A program made the position numbers and the translations under genes. From positions 62,001 through 126,000 of the forward strand of contig JASSUK010000032.1 in NCBI GenBank assembly GCA_031963045.1: a stretch of 64,000 nucleotides of DNA. Reading direction: 5' to 3'. Shown here in pieces: positions 1-8,039 of this stretch (position 1 is its first letter; each line of letters opens with the position of its first letter). Below the pieces are notes generated by a model. The model was not told the DNA's origin, did no database searches, and saw only the letters and a list, made by a program, of their open reading frames with translations. This stretch comes from JASSUD01 sp031963045 (GTDB taxonomy: Bacteria > Pseudomonadota > Gammaproteobacteria > Burkholderiales > Burkholderiaceae).

Positions 1-391
1 CGGTCTGGCTCTCAAATACATAACCTTGTGCGCTGAGTTGCGCACGCAAAGCTTCATGATTTTCAATAATGCCGTTGTGCACTAGCGCTATCGTATTGCG
101 CGACACCATGGGGTGGGCATTATCCGAGACCGGTGCACCATGCGTTGCCCAGCGGGTATGTGCAATTCCAATCGAACCTTGGACCTGCTCTTTATTGACT
201 TGTTCTTGCAAATCTTCCACACGCGACACGCTACGTACACGCTTGATTTGTCCGGTCTGAGAAGAAGGCGAAGGCATGGTCAGCATGGCAATACCGCAAG
301 AATCGTACCCACGATATTCAAGCCGCTTTAGCCCTTCGATCAAAATTGGAACTACCTCACGGTGCGCTACTGCACCGACAATGCCACACAT
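1..391 (-). CDS. glmS: Glucosamine-6-phosphate synthase, N-terminal part (runs off window)
   Basis: The reverse strand from the ATG at 391 reads MCGIVGAVAHREVVPILIEG and continues with the class II glutamine amidotransferase signatures GYDSCGIA, HTRWATHG and HNGIIEN. Cys2 is the expected glutaminase nucleophile. In this family the enzyme converts fructose-6-phosphate and glutamine to glucosamine-6-phosphate, the entry step to UDP-GlcNAc. Only the first 130 or so residues are here; the isomerase domains lie beyond position 1. It sits directly downstream of glmU on the same strand, the usual glmU-glmS arrangement, with a REP element between them. Identity is near certain. Confidence 0.95.
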   Translation of the reverse strand, partial: MCGIVGAVAHREVVPILIEGLKRLEYRGYDSCGIAMLTMPSPSSQTGQIKRVRSVSRVEDLQEQVNKEQVQGSIGIAHTRWATHGAPVSDNAHPMVSRNTIALVHNGIIENHEALRAQLSAQGYVFESQT

Positions 392-466
392 AAAAAAATC
401 CAAAAAATGAAATATTCAAGCCTGCATATGCAGGTTAAAAGCGGTGGTTACCATTTAGAAGTCGGT

Positions 467-505
467 GGTATGCGTGTTGGGGTTCGTGCCTCACCACCAA
501 CCTAC
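467..505 (-). repeat. REP element (GTAG family), between glmU and glmS
   Basis: On the minus strand this reads GTAGGTTGGTGGTGAGGCAC, then the palindromic arm ACCCCAACA and GCATACC. It is one of about a dozen copies in the window. The GTAG head followed by an imperfect hairpin is the hallmark of REPs mobilised by RAYT (Y1 HUH) transposases. No such transposase is encoded here. It lies in the glmU-glmS intergenic gap and could shape the shared transcript. Confidence 0.8.
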
Positions 506-516
506 GAGAATGTACA

Positions 517-1848
517 TCATGTGGTTTCATGTTGGGTTTTAGGGTTTTTTACTAATACTTCTGCACTAACGTCTTTCCACAAGGTGGTGCCTGCAGCGAC
601 CTTTGCACCCTGCCCAATAGTTAAAGGAGCAATAAGCTGGCTATCTGAGCCGACAAATACATCGTCTTCAATCCGGGTTTGGTGCTTCTGTTTACCATCA
701 TAATTACAAGTAATTACACCGGCACCAAGATTCACGCGTGCTCCTATGTGCGCATCTCCTACATAAGCTAGATGATTGACTTTGGAGGCATGTCCAATCA
801 CAGCTTGCTTCACTTCAACAAAATTACCAATACGCACTTCAGGTCCCAGATCGGTACCAGGGCGTAATCGTGCATAGGGTCCAACTATGGCACGGGTACC
901 AATGTGTGCACCTTCGATATGACTAAACGCATGAATCACTGCATTTGAATCCACCACTACATTTTTCAGCACGCAGTTCGGCCCAATATGCACGCCCTCT
1001 TTGAGCACAACCTGGCCCTCAAATACGCAATTCACATCAATCGCTACCTCTTGCTCGCACTCCAAAGTGCCGCGTATATCTATACGTGCAGGGTCGGCTA
1101 ACTTCACGCCTTGCTCTAGCAGTGCAGCAGCCAGATTATGCTGGTAAATACGCTCTAACTCTGCAAGCTGCATTTGCGTATTCACGCCCAACGTCTCCCA
1201 CGCATGTGCGGGTTGTTCTGTCATCACCTCTACGTTATCTGCGCGAGCACAAGCAACGATATCCGTTAAATAATATTCATTCTGCTTGTTGTGATTATTT
1301 AAAGCATGCAACCAAGCGCTGAGCTTGCCTGCAGGGATAGCCATAATGCCGGTATTGATCTCACCAATACTAAGCTCTGCTTGAGTGGCATCTTTGTGCT
1401 CAACAATACGCACCACCTGCCCTGCATCATTACGCACAATCCGCCCATATCCGGTTGGGTCTTCCAGATTCACCGTCAAAATGCCATACCGGTTTGCACC
1501 TGCTGTATGCACCAATTTTTGCAATGTGGCCACGTTAGTGAGTGGAACATCCCCATACAACACCAACGTAGGTGCTTGCTGATCCACAAAAGGCAAGGCT
1601 TGCAAAACAGCATGCCCTGTACCTAATTGCTGCTCCTGCCTAGCAAATAGGACATCAGGCGCTGCCACGGCTTTTTCAACCACTGGTGCGTTGTATCCGG
1701 TGACCACAATAAGTCTGCGAGGGTTCAGTGCACGTGCTGTTTCAAGCACATGCACCAATAATGGAGAGCCCGCCAAGAGCTGCAATACTTTAGGCATGGT
1801 CGAGCGCATGCGGGTACCACTACCGGCGGCAAGGATGACAATATTCAC
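517..1848 (-). CDS. glmU: Bifunctional GlcNAc-1-P uridyltransferase / GlcN-1-P acetyltransferase
   Basis: A 443-aa protein whose N terminus carries the nucleotidyltransferase signature LAAGSGTRM and, further on, LYGDVPL (residues ~1-230). The C-terminal half is a left-handed beta-helix of hexapeptide repeats (IGPNCVLKN, IGTRAIVGP, VRIGNFVEVK) holding the acetyltransferase site, with the typical NHLAYVGDAHIG and NLGAGVITCNYDG segments. It makes UDP-GlcNAc for peptidoglycan and lipopolysaccharide in the cytoplasm. The length is near the usual ~450 aa and the ATG start fits the family N terminus MNIVILAAG. It lies downstream of the virB operon on the same strand and upstream of glmS. Confidence 0.97.
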   Translation of the reverse strand: MNIVILAAGSGTRMRSTMPKVLQLLAGSPLLVHVLETARALNPRRLIVVTGYNAPVVEKAVAAPDVLFARQEQQLGTGHAVLQALPFVDQQAPTLVLYGDVPLTNVATLQKLVHTAGANRYGILTVNLEDPTGYGRIVRNDAGQVVRIVEHKDATQAELSIGEINTGIMAIPAGKLSAWLHALNNHNKQNEYYLTDIVACARADNVEVMTEQPAHAWETLGVNTQMQLAELERIYQHNLAAALLEQGVKLADPARIDIRGTLECEQEVAIDVNCVFEGQVVLKEGVHIGPNCVLKNVVVDSNAVIHAFSHIEGAHIGTRAIVGPYARLRPGTDLGPEVRIGNFVEVKQAVIGHASKVNHLAYVGDAHIGARVNLGAGVITCNYDGKQKHQTRIEDDVFVGSDSQLIAPLTIGQGAKVAAGTTLWKDVSAEVLVKNPKTQHETT

Positions 1849-1926
1849 AATAACCTGAAATTCAGAATGAAAAAAATAATAAAACGAAAGGGCTTAAAAA
1901 AACTACGTCAACCACAGCAAAGCACG

Positions 1927-1964
1927 GTAGGTTGGTGGTGACGAAGGAACCCCAACATGCGTAC
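1927..1964 (+). repeat. REP element (GTAG family), between virB6 and glmU
   Basis: Reads GTAGGTTGGTGGTGACGAAG, then AACCCCAACATGCGTACC. The arms GTTGG.GGT and ACCCCAAC can pair. It separates the end of the virB operon from glmU. The flank continues with GACTTTTAATCTTTGCGCTCT, which recurs beside the REP next to ftsY (about 39724-39745), so some copies carry a longer shared tail. Confidence 0.8.
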
Positions 1965-1991
1965 CGCTGACTTTTAATCTTTGCGCTCTGC

Positions 1992-3083
1992 CTATCGCTT
2001 TTGCAAATAATCTAGCGTTGCCTGACGGTAAGCAGGCTTACTTCCGCCGCTATATAAGCTACCAGAAAGCGGGGCGGCACCACGATTTTGGCCTGAGGAG
2101 AAATGACTCGATGATTTACCTGCCCTAGCTACTGCATGCTTTACAAGCCTAATTGCAGTATCCCCCATTTTAGATGCAGTCCATAACGCCCCCTGCTTTG
2201 CCGTTTCGGCTATGCGGCTGGCTGGCTGAAACTGGAAGGAAAATCCACCGGCTAATCGTATAGCCATTGCCATCACCCCTTTCATAACGCCATAAAGGGC
2301 AACAGCAATAATCAAAAGCTCGAGCGAAGCACGACTGATATTCAAAGAGGCATCACTTATCTTAAGCTTATCAAGCTCATCGCCATATACGGTCACACTG
2401 ATAGACAGCATCATTGAAGTTAAGACCACAACCAAAATATGGTTTAAAACAAAATGCAGCCAGTAATCAAAAAAACGGGCCATCATAGGCCATATCATGC
2501 AAATAATAAAAAGCGGGCCCACGGCAAAAGCCACTTTGATCATAGAGTGTGATACCAAAATACTAACGCCACCGACCACCACGACAAAGGCAAAACCTGC
2601 AGCAATAAGGATCGCGTTGATATACCACCCAAACATCGCACCAATATGCCGCCAACCAGCCGATTTCGCCATCTCTAAACACGCTGATATGACCTCAAAG
2701 CCCTTGGCCAAAGTAGCATCTAAAGAAGCATACAGCGTCGTTCCAATATGGTTATTGCTTAGTGTGGCAGTCAGCGCATCTTCTAGACTGGAAAACCCTT
2801 CTACAATCCATGTCAGATAGGTGTCTGTATTCAGAGCCAAGCTACCTACCACCAAAATTTTTGCACACTTCATCAAAAAGTCTGAAAAGGGTTGCTGCAC
2901 CCTCCCTACCATCAACAAATAGCCATACAGCGTGAAATACAGCATCACCCCTGCTATAGCCCAAGGGGTAATCCCTCGAATAAGCTGGGCCGAGATTGAA
3001 CTCACAAAAGTAGCCAAGGCATTATCTATACTACCGCCAATACCCTGAAAAACATTATCTGTAAAAGACGGCATAGCCCACAC
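1992..3083 (-). CDS. virB6: T4SS inner-membrane channel protein VirB6
   Basis: A 363-aa polytopic membrane protein with about six hydrophobic segments (roughly residues 35-55, 90-105, 150-215, 220-245, 265-300), no recognisable signal peptide, and a polar glycine/serine-rich C-terminal tail. The pattern and the position after virB5 fit VirB6/TrbL, which forms part of the inner-membrane translocation pore. It is the last gene of the leftward virB operon. The gap to virB5 (about 40 bp) contains a solo end of the 142-bp element. The VirB6 call rests on topology and context more than on sequence motifs. Confidence 0.85.
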   Translation of the reverse strand: MWAMPSFTDNVFQGIGGSIDNALATFVSSISAQLIRGITPWAIAGVMLYFTLYGYLLMVGRVQQPFSDFLMKCAKILVVGSLALNTDTYLTWIVEGFSSLEDALTATLSNNHIGTTLYASLDATLAKGFEVISACLEMAKSAGWRHIGAMFGWYINAILIAAGFAFVVVVGGVSILVSHSMIKVAFAVGPLFIICMIWPMMARFFDYWLHFVLNHILVVVLTSMMLSISVTVYGDELDKLKISDASLNISRASLELLIIAVALYGVMKGVMAMAIRLAGGFSFQFQPASRIAETAKQGALWTASKMGDTAIRLVKHAVARAGKSSSHFSSGQNRGAAPLSGSLYSGGSKPAYRQATLDYLQKR

Positions 3084-3110
3084 CTCGCAAATAAAAGGCC
3101 CTGCATTGCT

Positions 3111-3130
3111 TAGGACGTGTCCTCAATTAG
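3111..3130. repeat. Solo end of the 142-bp palindromic element
   Basis: TAGGACGTGTCCTCAATTAG matches the terminal inverted repeat of the 142-bp element (consensus end TAGGGCGTGTCCTCAATT). Read on the minus strand it supplies the TGA that terminates virB5 at 3123-3125. The rest of the element is absent. Confidence 0.65.
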
Positions 3131-3881
3131 CACCCCGTGTAAATGTCTTGGGCTGCACATTAAGACCGCCACGTTTAGCCGCGTCGCGCATGTGTATTTC
3201 GTGCATTCTTTGTACTTGTAAACGCTCTTGTGCTGTAGAGACTAATTCGTACATTGCTAGTTTAATTTTCTCATTCTGAATATTAGCCTGCTCTACAGCA
3301 ATACGACCTTGTAGCTCGGTAATAGCCTTAAGGTCCGTTGTGCTATTAATAGCTTCCATCAGTTGTTCAATCTGGAGCACACGCTTTTGTGCAATCTCGT
3401 AGGCTTGCATGGCAAAGGCCTGATCTTGCGCGGCTTTACTGGCTTGCGCTTCGCAAGCCAGTCGCTGATCCCCTGCTGGTAAAAAATGGCAACTATCAAA
3501 TACTTGGCTCGACTCATGAATACGCAGCGCCTCGCCTTCTAATCCTTTATAGCCTTTTTCTTGCAAATCACGGTAGATCGTGGCCCATTCTGGCGGCAGA
3601 TAATCATAAAACGCTGCATTATTGAATATGGCACCCAGTTTTCGTGTTCCTGAGATGGCTTTGTATTGTTGTTCGAGCTGCTTGATTTGCTCTTTCAACT
3701 TCCCAATGGCTTGCAAATGGTGCTGGATCTGCGTCGTATCTATCACGGGCATCTGTGCATAGGTACTGGTACTAACTAGTAATGCGGATACTAGAATATA
3801 AACCCTTTTAGATAATGAGAAGCACCTCCTGAGACCACGGCTAAACAGCGTGAAGTGCATCCTCCTTTTTTTCTGCCTCAT
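3123..3881 (-). CDS. virB5: T4SS minor pilus protein VirB5
   Basis: A 252-aa exported protein. A basic n-region is followed by the hydrophobic stretch VYILVSALLVSTSTYA and a likely cleavage site before QMPVID. The mature part is almost entirely alpha-helical and coil-rich (LKEQIKQLEQQYKAI), as in VirB5/TraC proteins that cap the T4SS pilus. Its start overlaps the virB4 stop by 4 bp, so translation is probably coupled. An alternative start is the Met at residue 8. The last codons and the TGA stop come from a solo end of the 142-bp element, suggesting a slightly remodelled C terminus. Confidence 0.88.
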   Translation of the reverse strand: MRQKKRRMHFTLFSRGLRRCFSLSKRVYILVSALLVSTSTYAQMPVIDTTQIQHHLQAIGKLKEQIKQLEQQYKAISGTRKLGAIFNNAAFYDYLPPEWATIYRDLQEKGYKGLEGEALRIHESSQVFDSCHFLPAGDQRLACEAQASKAAQDQAFAMQAYEIAQKRVLQIEQLMEAINSTTDLKAITELQGRIAVEQANIQNEKIKLAMYELVSTAQERLQVQRMHEIHMRDAAKRGGLNVQPKTFTRGAN

Positions 3882-6340
3882 GGGTGTCCTCCACGGTATG
3901 GTTGCTGCGTTCTTTCTTTACGTTTTTTATGAAAAGCCGGCAGCCAAATAGTGGGGTCAGCACCTAACTCTTCGATGAGTTGATCTACTAGCGCAATATT
4001 GTCTGTACTGCCCGATAGTACGGCTAGCTCATCCTCCAAACCACTTAGGTCTAGACAGCCAATGGCAGCTCGATGACCTTGTTTAATGAGAAATAAACGA
4101 CTGTCTTCATGGAAATGTTTAATGATTTCAAATTCTGCTTCACTGACTTTGAAACCGTGCACATAGTCATGGTGATCGGCTTTGGGGTTGGGAAGATAGA
4201 TTTCTGTTGCGCATTGCTCGATGAGTGTTTTTGCGATTTTAGATTGCAGCACGTCTGAAGGAGATTGCGTGGCAAATACGCCTAAACCATTTTGCTTGCG
4301 TATGGTTTTCTGTTTATTGAATGCAAAGTCTGAAAAAGCATCATCTGCAAGCCATTTCCAGAACTCATCCATATAGTAGATAAAGCGGCGTCCATCAATA
4401 ACGCTCTCCATACGATGCAATAAATATAAAGCTAGCGGATTGCGCACGACGGGGTTATCCAAAAACGCAGTGCCATCGAATCCATAGCAGCTATGTATAT
4501 TGAAATTGAGTATATCGGTCGGGTTATCAAATACCCAGGCAAATGGCCCTCCAGCACACCAGCGGCTTAACCGCTTAACTAAGCTGTTTTCACGTTCTTT
4601 TTTGTCTAAGCCTTCCGTCATATTTTGTGTCACCGTCGTCAGGCGACGCAATGCGATAGGCATGCGCATGACCGTTCGTACTGCACTGGCAAGGCGTGAC
4701 TCGTCGGCTGTAGTGAGCGCTTGCCCATCTCCTGCGAGGAGTGTGCGAATCCACTGCTCTAGGAACAATATATTCGCTTGTGTTGGTTCCAATGCAAAAG
4801 GATTAAAACCAGTAGGCTCGCCATTGCGCAGAGTGAAGTATTGGCCCCCCATCGCTTTAATAGCGATTTTTGCGCCTTCGTCTTTGTCGAAAAAAACAGT
4901 GGTGTATCCATTGGGAGAGGTATGTTTAAATTTTTGAGATTGGCACAGTAGAAGGCTGAGTAAAACCGTTTTACCAGAACCAGATTGTCCAATCACACTG
5001 GTATTACCTAGCAGCTTTTTGTCAAATGCCTCTTCATCCACCCGGCAGGCGTGATAGTTAAAATACAAAGGCTGGCCCGATGGCGTTTTGAACAAGGTCA
5101 CAGCAGGCCCCCACGGGTTAGCATCTCGCTTACCCGCCATAAAATTATGAAAACTGGCTAATCCTGCAAAATTTTGACTAGTGAGTCGGGCAACTCGCGG
5201 GCGATAGCGCCAATTACCAGGAAGTTGCGCGTAATACGCAGCATCTGTAGCTGTATTAATCGATGCAGCTAAAAAGCCAAGGTCTTGAATAATCGCCATA
5301 GCACTAGCGCGATAACGTGTAACGTGCGCAACACTCGGACCAAAAATCATAAGCGAATAATGATATTCCCCCATAGCAAACTGACCTTGGATCAGTTGAT
5401 CAATGGCATCTGACAAATCACTCACCTGTGTTGCAGAACCATCCTCTGCACTTAAGAGTTGGTTTTGTTGCCTTTCTAAAAAATCTTTGCCCTGGCGCTT
5501 ATCCATAAAAGAATAAGATTGCGTCATGACATATTCATACTCTTCATACATTAAACGGTTCAATAGCCCTGGCTCGGTATGAGACGTATAGTCTTTAAAA
5601 TCTAAGGCCTGAGCATACCGGGTGTGCATGGCAGTACGTAATTCTATGGTTTCCATTCCTACGAATATCCACGCATGGCCGAGATAGTCATACAAAGGTG
5701 CAGTAGGCAACCTAACTTTTTGCCATTCACCGGTTATAAGAAAATTTAAAAAAGAGAGTGCCTTTGAACATAAGGCCCCCTGCTCATCTTTAAAGGTAGT
5801 CAGGGTTATTAATTCATAGCGCCGCATACTCGCTTGTATTTGATGCGCCAATTCATCCAATTTTTTAATAGCACTATGCTGATCGTGAAGTATATCGCTA
5901 GCAGTACGCCGACCTGACTTTGAAAAAGTACGGGATATAGCACTAGGAAAAGGGCGATAAATAAGGGTCAAATACAGCTCATTCGCCATCATCTTGTAGC
6001 CAGCGAAAGAGTCATAGTATTTTTTGTCTAAAGTTTGGCAAAAATCATTATCGAATGTAGCATGCAGTCGTTCTGATATTTGGCGGCGAATGGTATGTGT
6101 CCATATAGCAGTATGTCTTGAAGCAATGGAGCGAAGCATGGTATTCATTTGCTCTTTACGCAGCGCAATTTCTTCTGGATCTATAGTTTCAAAACTGATT
6201 CCGGACACCTTCCAAATACGCAAAAAATCTCCCTGTCTAGTCATGATGGTATTCTCTGAAATATGACTAGAATAAGGAATAAATGCAGCGCACCCTCTCT
6301 CTTTATTTATTTGAGTACCGTATTTTGTCTGTGCTGCCAT
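3878..6340 (-). CDS. virB4: T4SS ATPase VirB4
   Basis: An 820-aa protein with a VirB4/CagE N-terminal region and a C-terminal P-loop ATPase domain. Walker A GQSGSGKT lies near residue 450 and the Walker B region IYYMDEFWKW near residue 650. VirB4 is the cytoplasmic-face ATPase that powers pilus biogenesis and substrate transfer. Length and domain order are normal for the family and nothing is truncated. It is preceded by virB3 and followed by virB5 with a 4-bp overlap. Because VirD4 is not encoded in the window, VirB4 and VirB11 are the only T4SS ATPases seen. Confidence 0.96.
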   Translation of the reverse strand: MAAQTKYGTQINKERGCAAFIPYSSHISENTIMTRQGDFLRIWKVSGISFETIDPEEIALRKEQMNTMLRSIASRHTAIWTHTIRRQISERLHATFDNDFCQTLDKKYYDSFAGYKMMANELYLTLIYRPFPSAISRTFSKSGRRTASDILHDQHSAIKKLDELAHQIQASMRRYELITLTTFKDEQGALCSKALSFLNFLITGEWQKVRLPTAPLYDYLGHAWIFVGMETIELRTAMHTRYAQALDFKDYTSHTEPGLLNRLMYEEYEYVMTQSYSFMDKRQGKDFLERQQNQLLSAEDGSATQVSDLSDAIDQLIQGQFAMGEYHYSLMIFGPSVAHVTRYRASAMAIIQDLGFLAASINTATDAAYYAQLPGNWRYRPRVARLTSQNFAGLASFHNFMAGKRDANPWGPAVTLFKTPSGQPLYFNYHACRVDEEAFDKKLLGNTSVIGQSGSGKTVLLSLLLCQSQKFKHTSPNGYTTVFFDKDEGAKIAIKAMGGQYFTLRNGEPTGFNPFALEPTQANILFLEQWIRTLLAGDGQALTTADESRLASAVRTVMRMPIALRRLTTVTQNMTEGLDKKERENSLVKRLSRWCAGGPFAWVFDNPTDILNFNIHSCYGFDGTAFLDNPVVRNPLALYLLHRMESVIDGRRFIYYMDEFWKWLADDAFSDFAFNKQKTIRKQNGLGVFATQSPSDVLQSKIAKTLIEQCATEIYLPNPKADHHDYVHGFKVSEAEFEIIKHFHEDSRLFLIKQGHRAAIGCLDLSGLEDELAVLSGSTDNIALVDQLIEELGADPTIWLPAFHKKRKERTQQPYRGGHP

Positions 6341-6400
6341 GGTTGGGCCTTATACACTTTAAAAATGCTTGGTTCAGATACGTTGGTTTAATTTTTCTTT

Positions 6401-6733
6401 TTACCTATATTCCATTTTTACTGCATGGCGCTTTTTGAATGTAAGGGGGCTATAAGCAGAAGCCTTCCAAAAACGGCCATTTTGAAAGGCATATTGAAAT
6501 CGGAATAAAATTTTGAGGCCAGATAAACGGAATTGCTGATCATCATGTTTTGCAATAGCCCGCATAATAGCGAGTGCAGGAAACAAAAGGATGGTCATAA
6601 AAATATGAATCCAGATGCTTGCTAATACAATTATTCCACCCACTATAGTAAGCGGAGCCATAGGCACGCCAAAAATCATCGCGGGCCGTGTGCATCCTTT
6701 GAATAAAACATCCCCACACTCTGTCATTATCAT
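6401..6733 (-). CDS. virB3: T4SS inner-membrane protein VirB3
   Basis: A 110-aa protein with the VirB3 pattern: a short polar N terminus ending LFKGCTRPAMIFGVPM, a double hydrophobic segment (residues ~25-55), then ALAIMRAIAKHDDQQFRL and a basic tail. VirB3 is an inner-membrane partner of VirB4 needed for pilus assembly. The gene lies between virB2 and virB4 in the expected order. A remnant of the 142-bp element occupies the virB2-virB3 gap just upstream. Confidence 0.9.
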   Translation of the reverse strand: MIMTECGDVLFKGCTRPAMIFGVPMAPLTIVGGIIVLASIWIHIFMTILLFPALAIMRAIAKHDDQQFRLSGLKILFRFQYAFQNGRFWKASAYSPLTFKKRHAVKMEYR

Positions 6734-6795
6734 TTCCCCCTATATTATTTTTATATTACTCATGCAGACTTTGTACAGCACCACCCCAACCATTT

Positions 6796-6826
6796 GGCCC
6801 TTTGTGGCAATTGAGAACACGCCCTA
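6796..6826. repeat. Terminal remnant of the 142-bp element between virB2 and virB3
   Basis: GGCCCTTTGTGGCAATTGAG followed by AACACGCCCTA matches the inner arm and terminus of the 142-bp element with a few changes. Its outer end (CTA on plus, TAG on minus) is the stop codon of virB2 at 6824-6826. The other half of the element is not recognisable. Confidence 0.7.
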
Positions 6827-7162
6827 ATGAATGAGCAGATAATTTGCTAACTCAGCAGATCCACCGATTAACAACCCCCCTGCCAAAATTTTTGCGCACT
6901 CTGCAATATCTGCTTGCTTGAATAGGAATTTATAACCAGACCACATAATTGCCATGGTGACGACCCCCATAGAAACACCATGCAAAATTTTTAAAATATT
7001 GTCCATAAATCCATTCACTCTTTCCAAACCACCCTCTGCCAGAGCAGGCTGCGAAAAGAATATAAAAACACACCACCATTTTATAAAAATAAAATTGGTA
7101 TATTTTATTAAAATATGGAGTATATTTTTACAGAAGGAATATTCTTTTACACTCAACCTCAT
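6824..7162 (-). CDS. virB2: T4SS major pilin VirB2
   Basis: A 112-aa protein with an N-terminal export signal (hydrophobic WWCVFIFFSQPALA, predicted cleavage before EGG), then two hydrophobic helices (ILHGVSMGVVTMAIMWSGYKFL and KILAGGLLIGGSAELANYLL) separated by a short polar loop. This is the processed-pilin layout of VirB2/TrbC. It would be the pilus subunit. The n-region is unusually long and AT-rich, so the true start could be further in. The TAG stop is formed by the end of a 142-bp-element remnant. Confidence 0.88.
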   Translation of the reverse strand: MRLSVKEYSFCKNILHILIKYTNFIFIKWWCVFIFFSQPALAEGGLERVNGFMDNILKILHGVSMGVVTMAIMWSGYKFLFKQADIAECAKILAGGLLIGGSAELANYLLIH

Positions 7163-7196
7163 CGCCCTTTCTCCCTCTATGCTTTAAAAATATATT

Positions 7197-7457
7197 TTAT
7201 TGTGGACATTTATTTAAAAAATTCTGTCTAGCTTGAGCAGTTTTAAAACGTTTTTTAAATTTAATTGCATAATATTTTTTGAGAGAAGGGGTACATTCTT
7301 TTATAGTTGACTTTGAATAAATGCATAATGCTGCTTCGCACGCAAGCTCCACATCCCCTGTAAAAACAGCATGCGCGGCACTAGAATGTAAAATACCTGC
7401 CGACAATCCGATTACGATACCTTTTCTTATAAAAACTACCATTGATATCCTGCTCAC
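7197..7457 (-). CDS. TrbM/KikA-like small periplasmic protein
   Basis: An 86-aa protein with a signal peptide (VIGLSAGILHSSAAHA, then VFTGD). The mature part has the cysteine pattern CEAALCIY...ECTPSLKKYYAIKF...FLNKCP, which resembles the TrbM/KikA family of small cysteine-bearing proteins found in conjugation clusters. Its exact role is not known to me; in conjugation systems such proteins are periplasmic accessories. It sits between the lipoprotein gene and virB2. The family match is from motif memory only, so confidence is moderate. Confidence 0.65.
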   Translation of the reverse strand: MSRISMVVFIRKGIVIGLSAGILHSSAAHAVFTGDVELACEAALCIYSKSTIKECTPSLKKYYAIKFKKRFKTAQARQNFLNKCPQ

Positions 7458-7474
7458 TGCTTGGCTCCTATTTT

Positions 7475-8020
7475 TTATTCATAAAATAGCTCCACTGCTA
7501 CTGGACTATTTTTTCCATATAAAACATTCCCTTCCTCCGCTTCCATCGAATCATCGTTCACGGCGTAATGCATGGAAATAATAGATGGCAACACTCCACG
7601 AGAAAGCAAATACCGTTTTATAGCGCGTGCTCGCTCTAAAGAAATTTTCTCACTAGCTGCATCAGAGTGAAAATAATCAGATCGACTTCTAATTTCTATA
7701 TGTTTTGTTTTTTTAATATAGGGTAACAAAGCCATCTCTTCAGCAGGGGTAGGTTTAAAAACCGTGCTTGTATTTGCAAAATAGAGATATACCACACGCG
7801 AACTAGAGTGATCGGGTTGCAACTTTATAGAGGCCGTTTTATATCCTTGCTTTTCTAATGTATTTTTAATATCTAATAAATCCGCATGTAGTCTTGCATA
7901 TTCAGATGGCATATCATTATTAACCGGCCGCACTTTCATACCTTGTGTATCAGGCAATGTCTCGAGCCAAGTACACCCTGAAATCATCACCGCCAATAAT
8001 AAAAATAGATTTTTATACAT
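7475..8020 (-). CDS. T4SS-associated lipoprotein with OmpA-like C-terminal half
   Basis: A 181-aa protein starting MYKNLFLLLAVMISGC: a lipoprotein signal with lipobox ISGC and Cys16 as the lipidated residue. The C-terminal half (about residues 85-165) reads like an OmpA/MotB peptidoglycan-binding fold, with IEIRSRSDYFHSDAASEKIS followed by LERARAIKRYLLSRGV. It occupies the place where VirB7-type lipoproteins are found, right after virB11. It may anchor the core complex to the outer membrane and cell wall; that role is inferred from position. Not a canonical short VirB7. Confidence 0.75.
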   Translation of the reverse strand: MYKNLFLLLAVMISGCTWLETLPDTQGMKVRPVNNDMPSEYARLHADLLDIKNTLEKQGYKTASIKLQPDHSSSRVVYLYFANTSTVFKPTPAEEMALLPYIKKTKHIEIRSRSDYFHSDAASEKISLERARAIKRYLLSRGVLPSIISMHYAVNDDSMEAEEGNVLYGKNSPVAVELFYE

Positions 8021-8039
8021 AGGGGCACCCTATAAATTT

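Noticed and set aside
421..434. CCTGCATATGCAGG palindrome between glmU and glmS
   Set aside because: Short 7-bp arms with no loop or T-run; insufficient for a terminator or operator call.
362..703. A 113-codon plus-strand frame at the glmS/glmU junction
   Set aside because: Made of the REP, the intergenic gap and glmU antisense.
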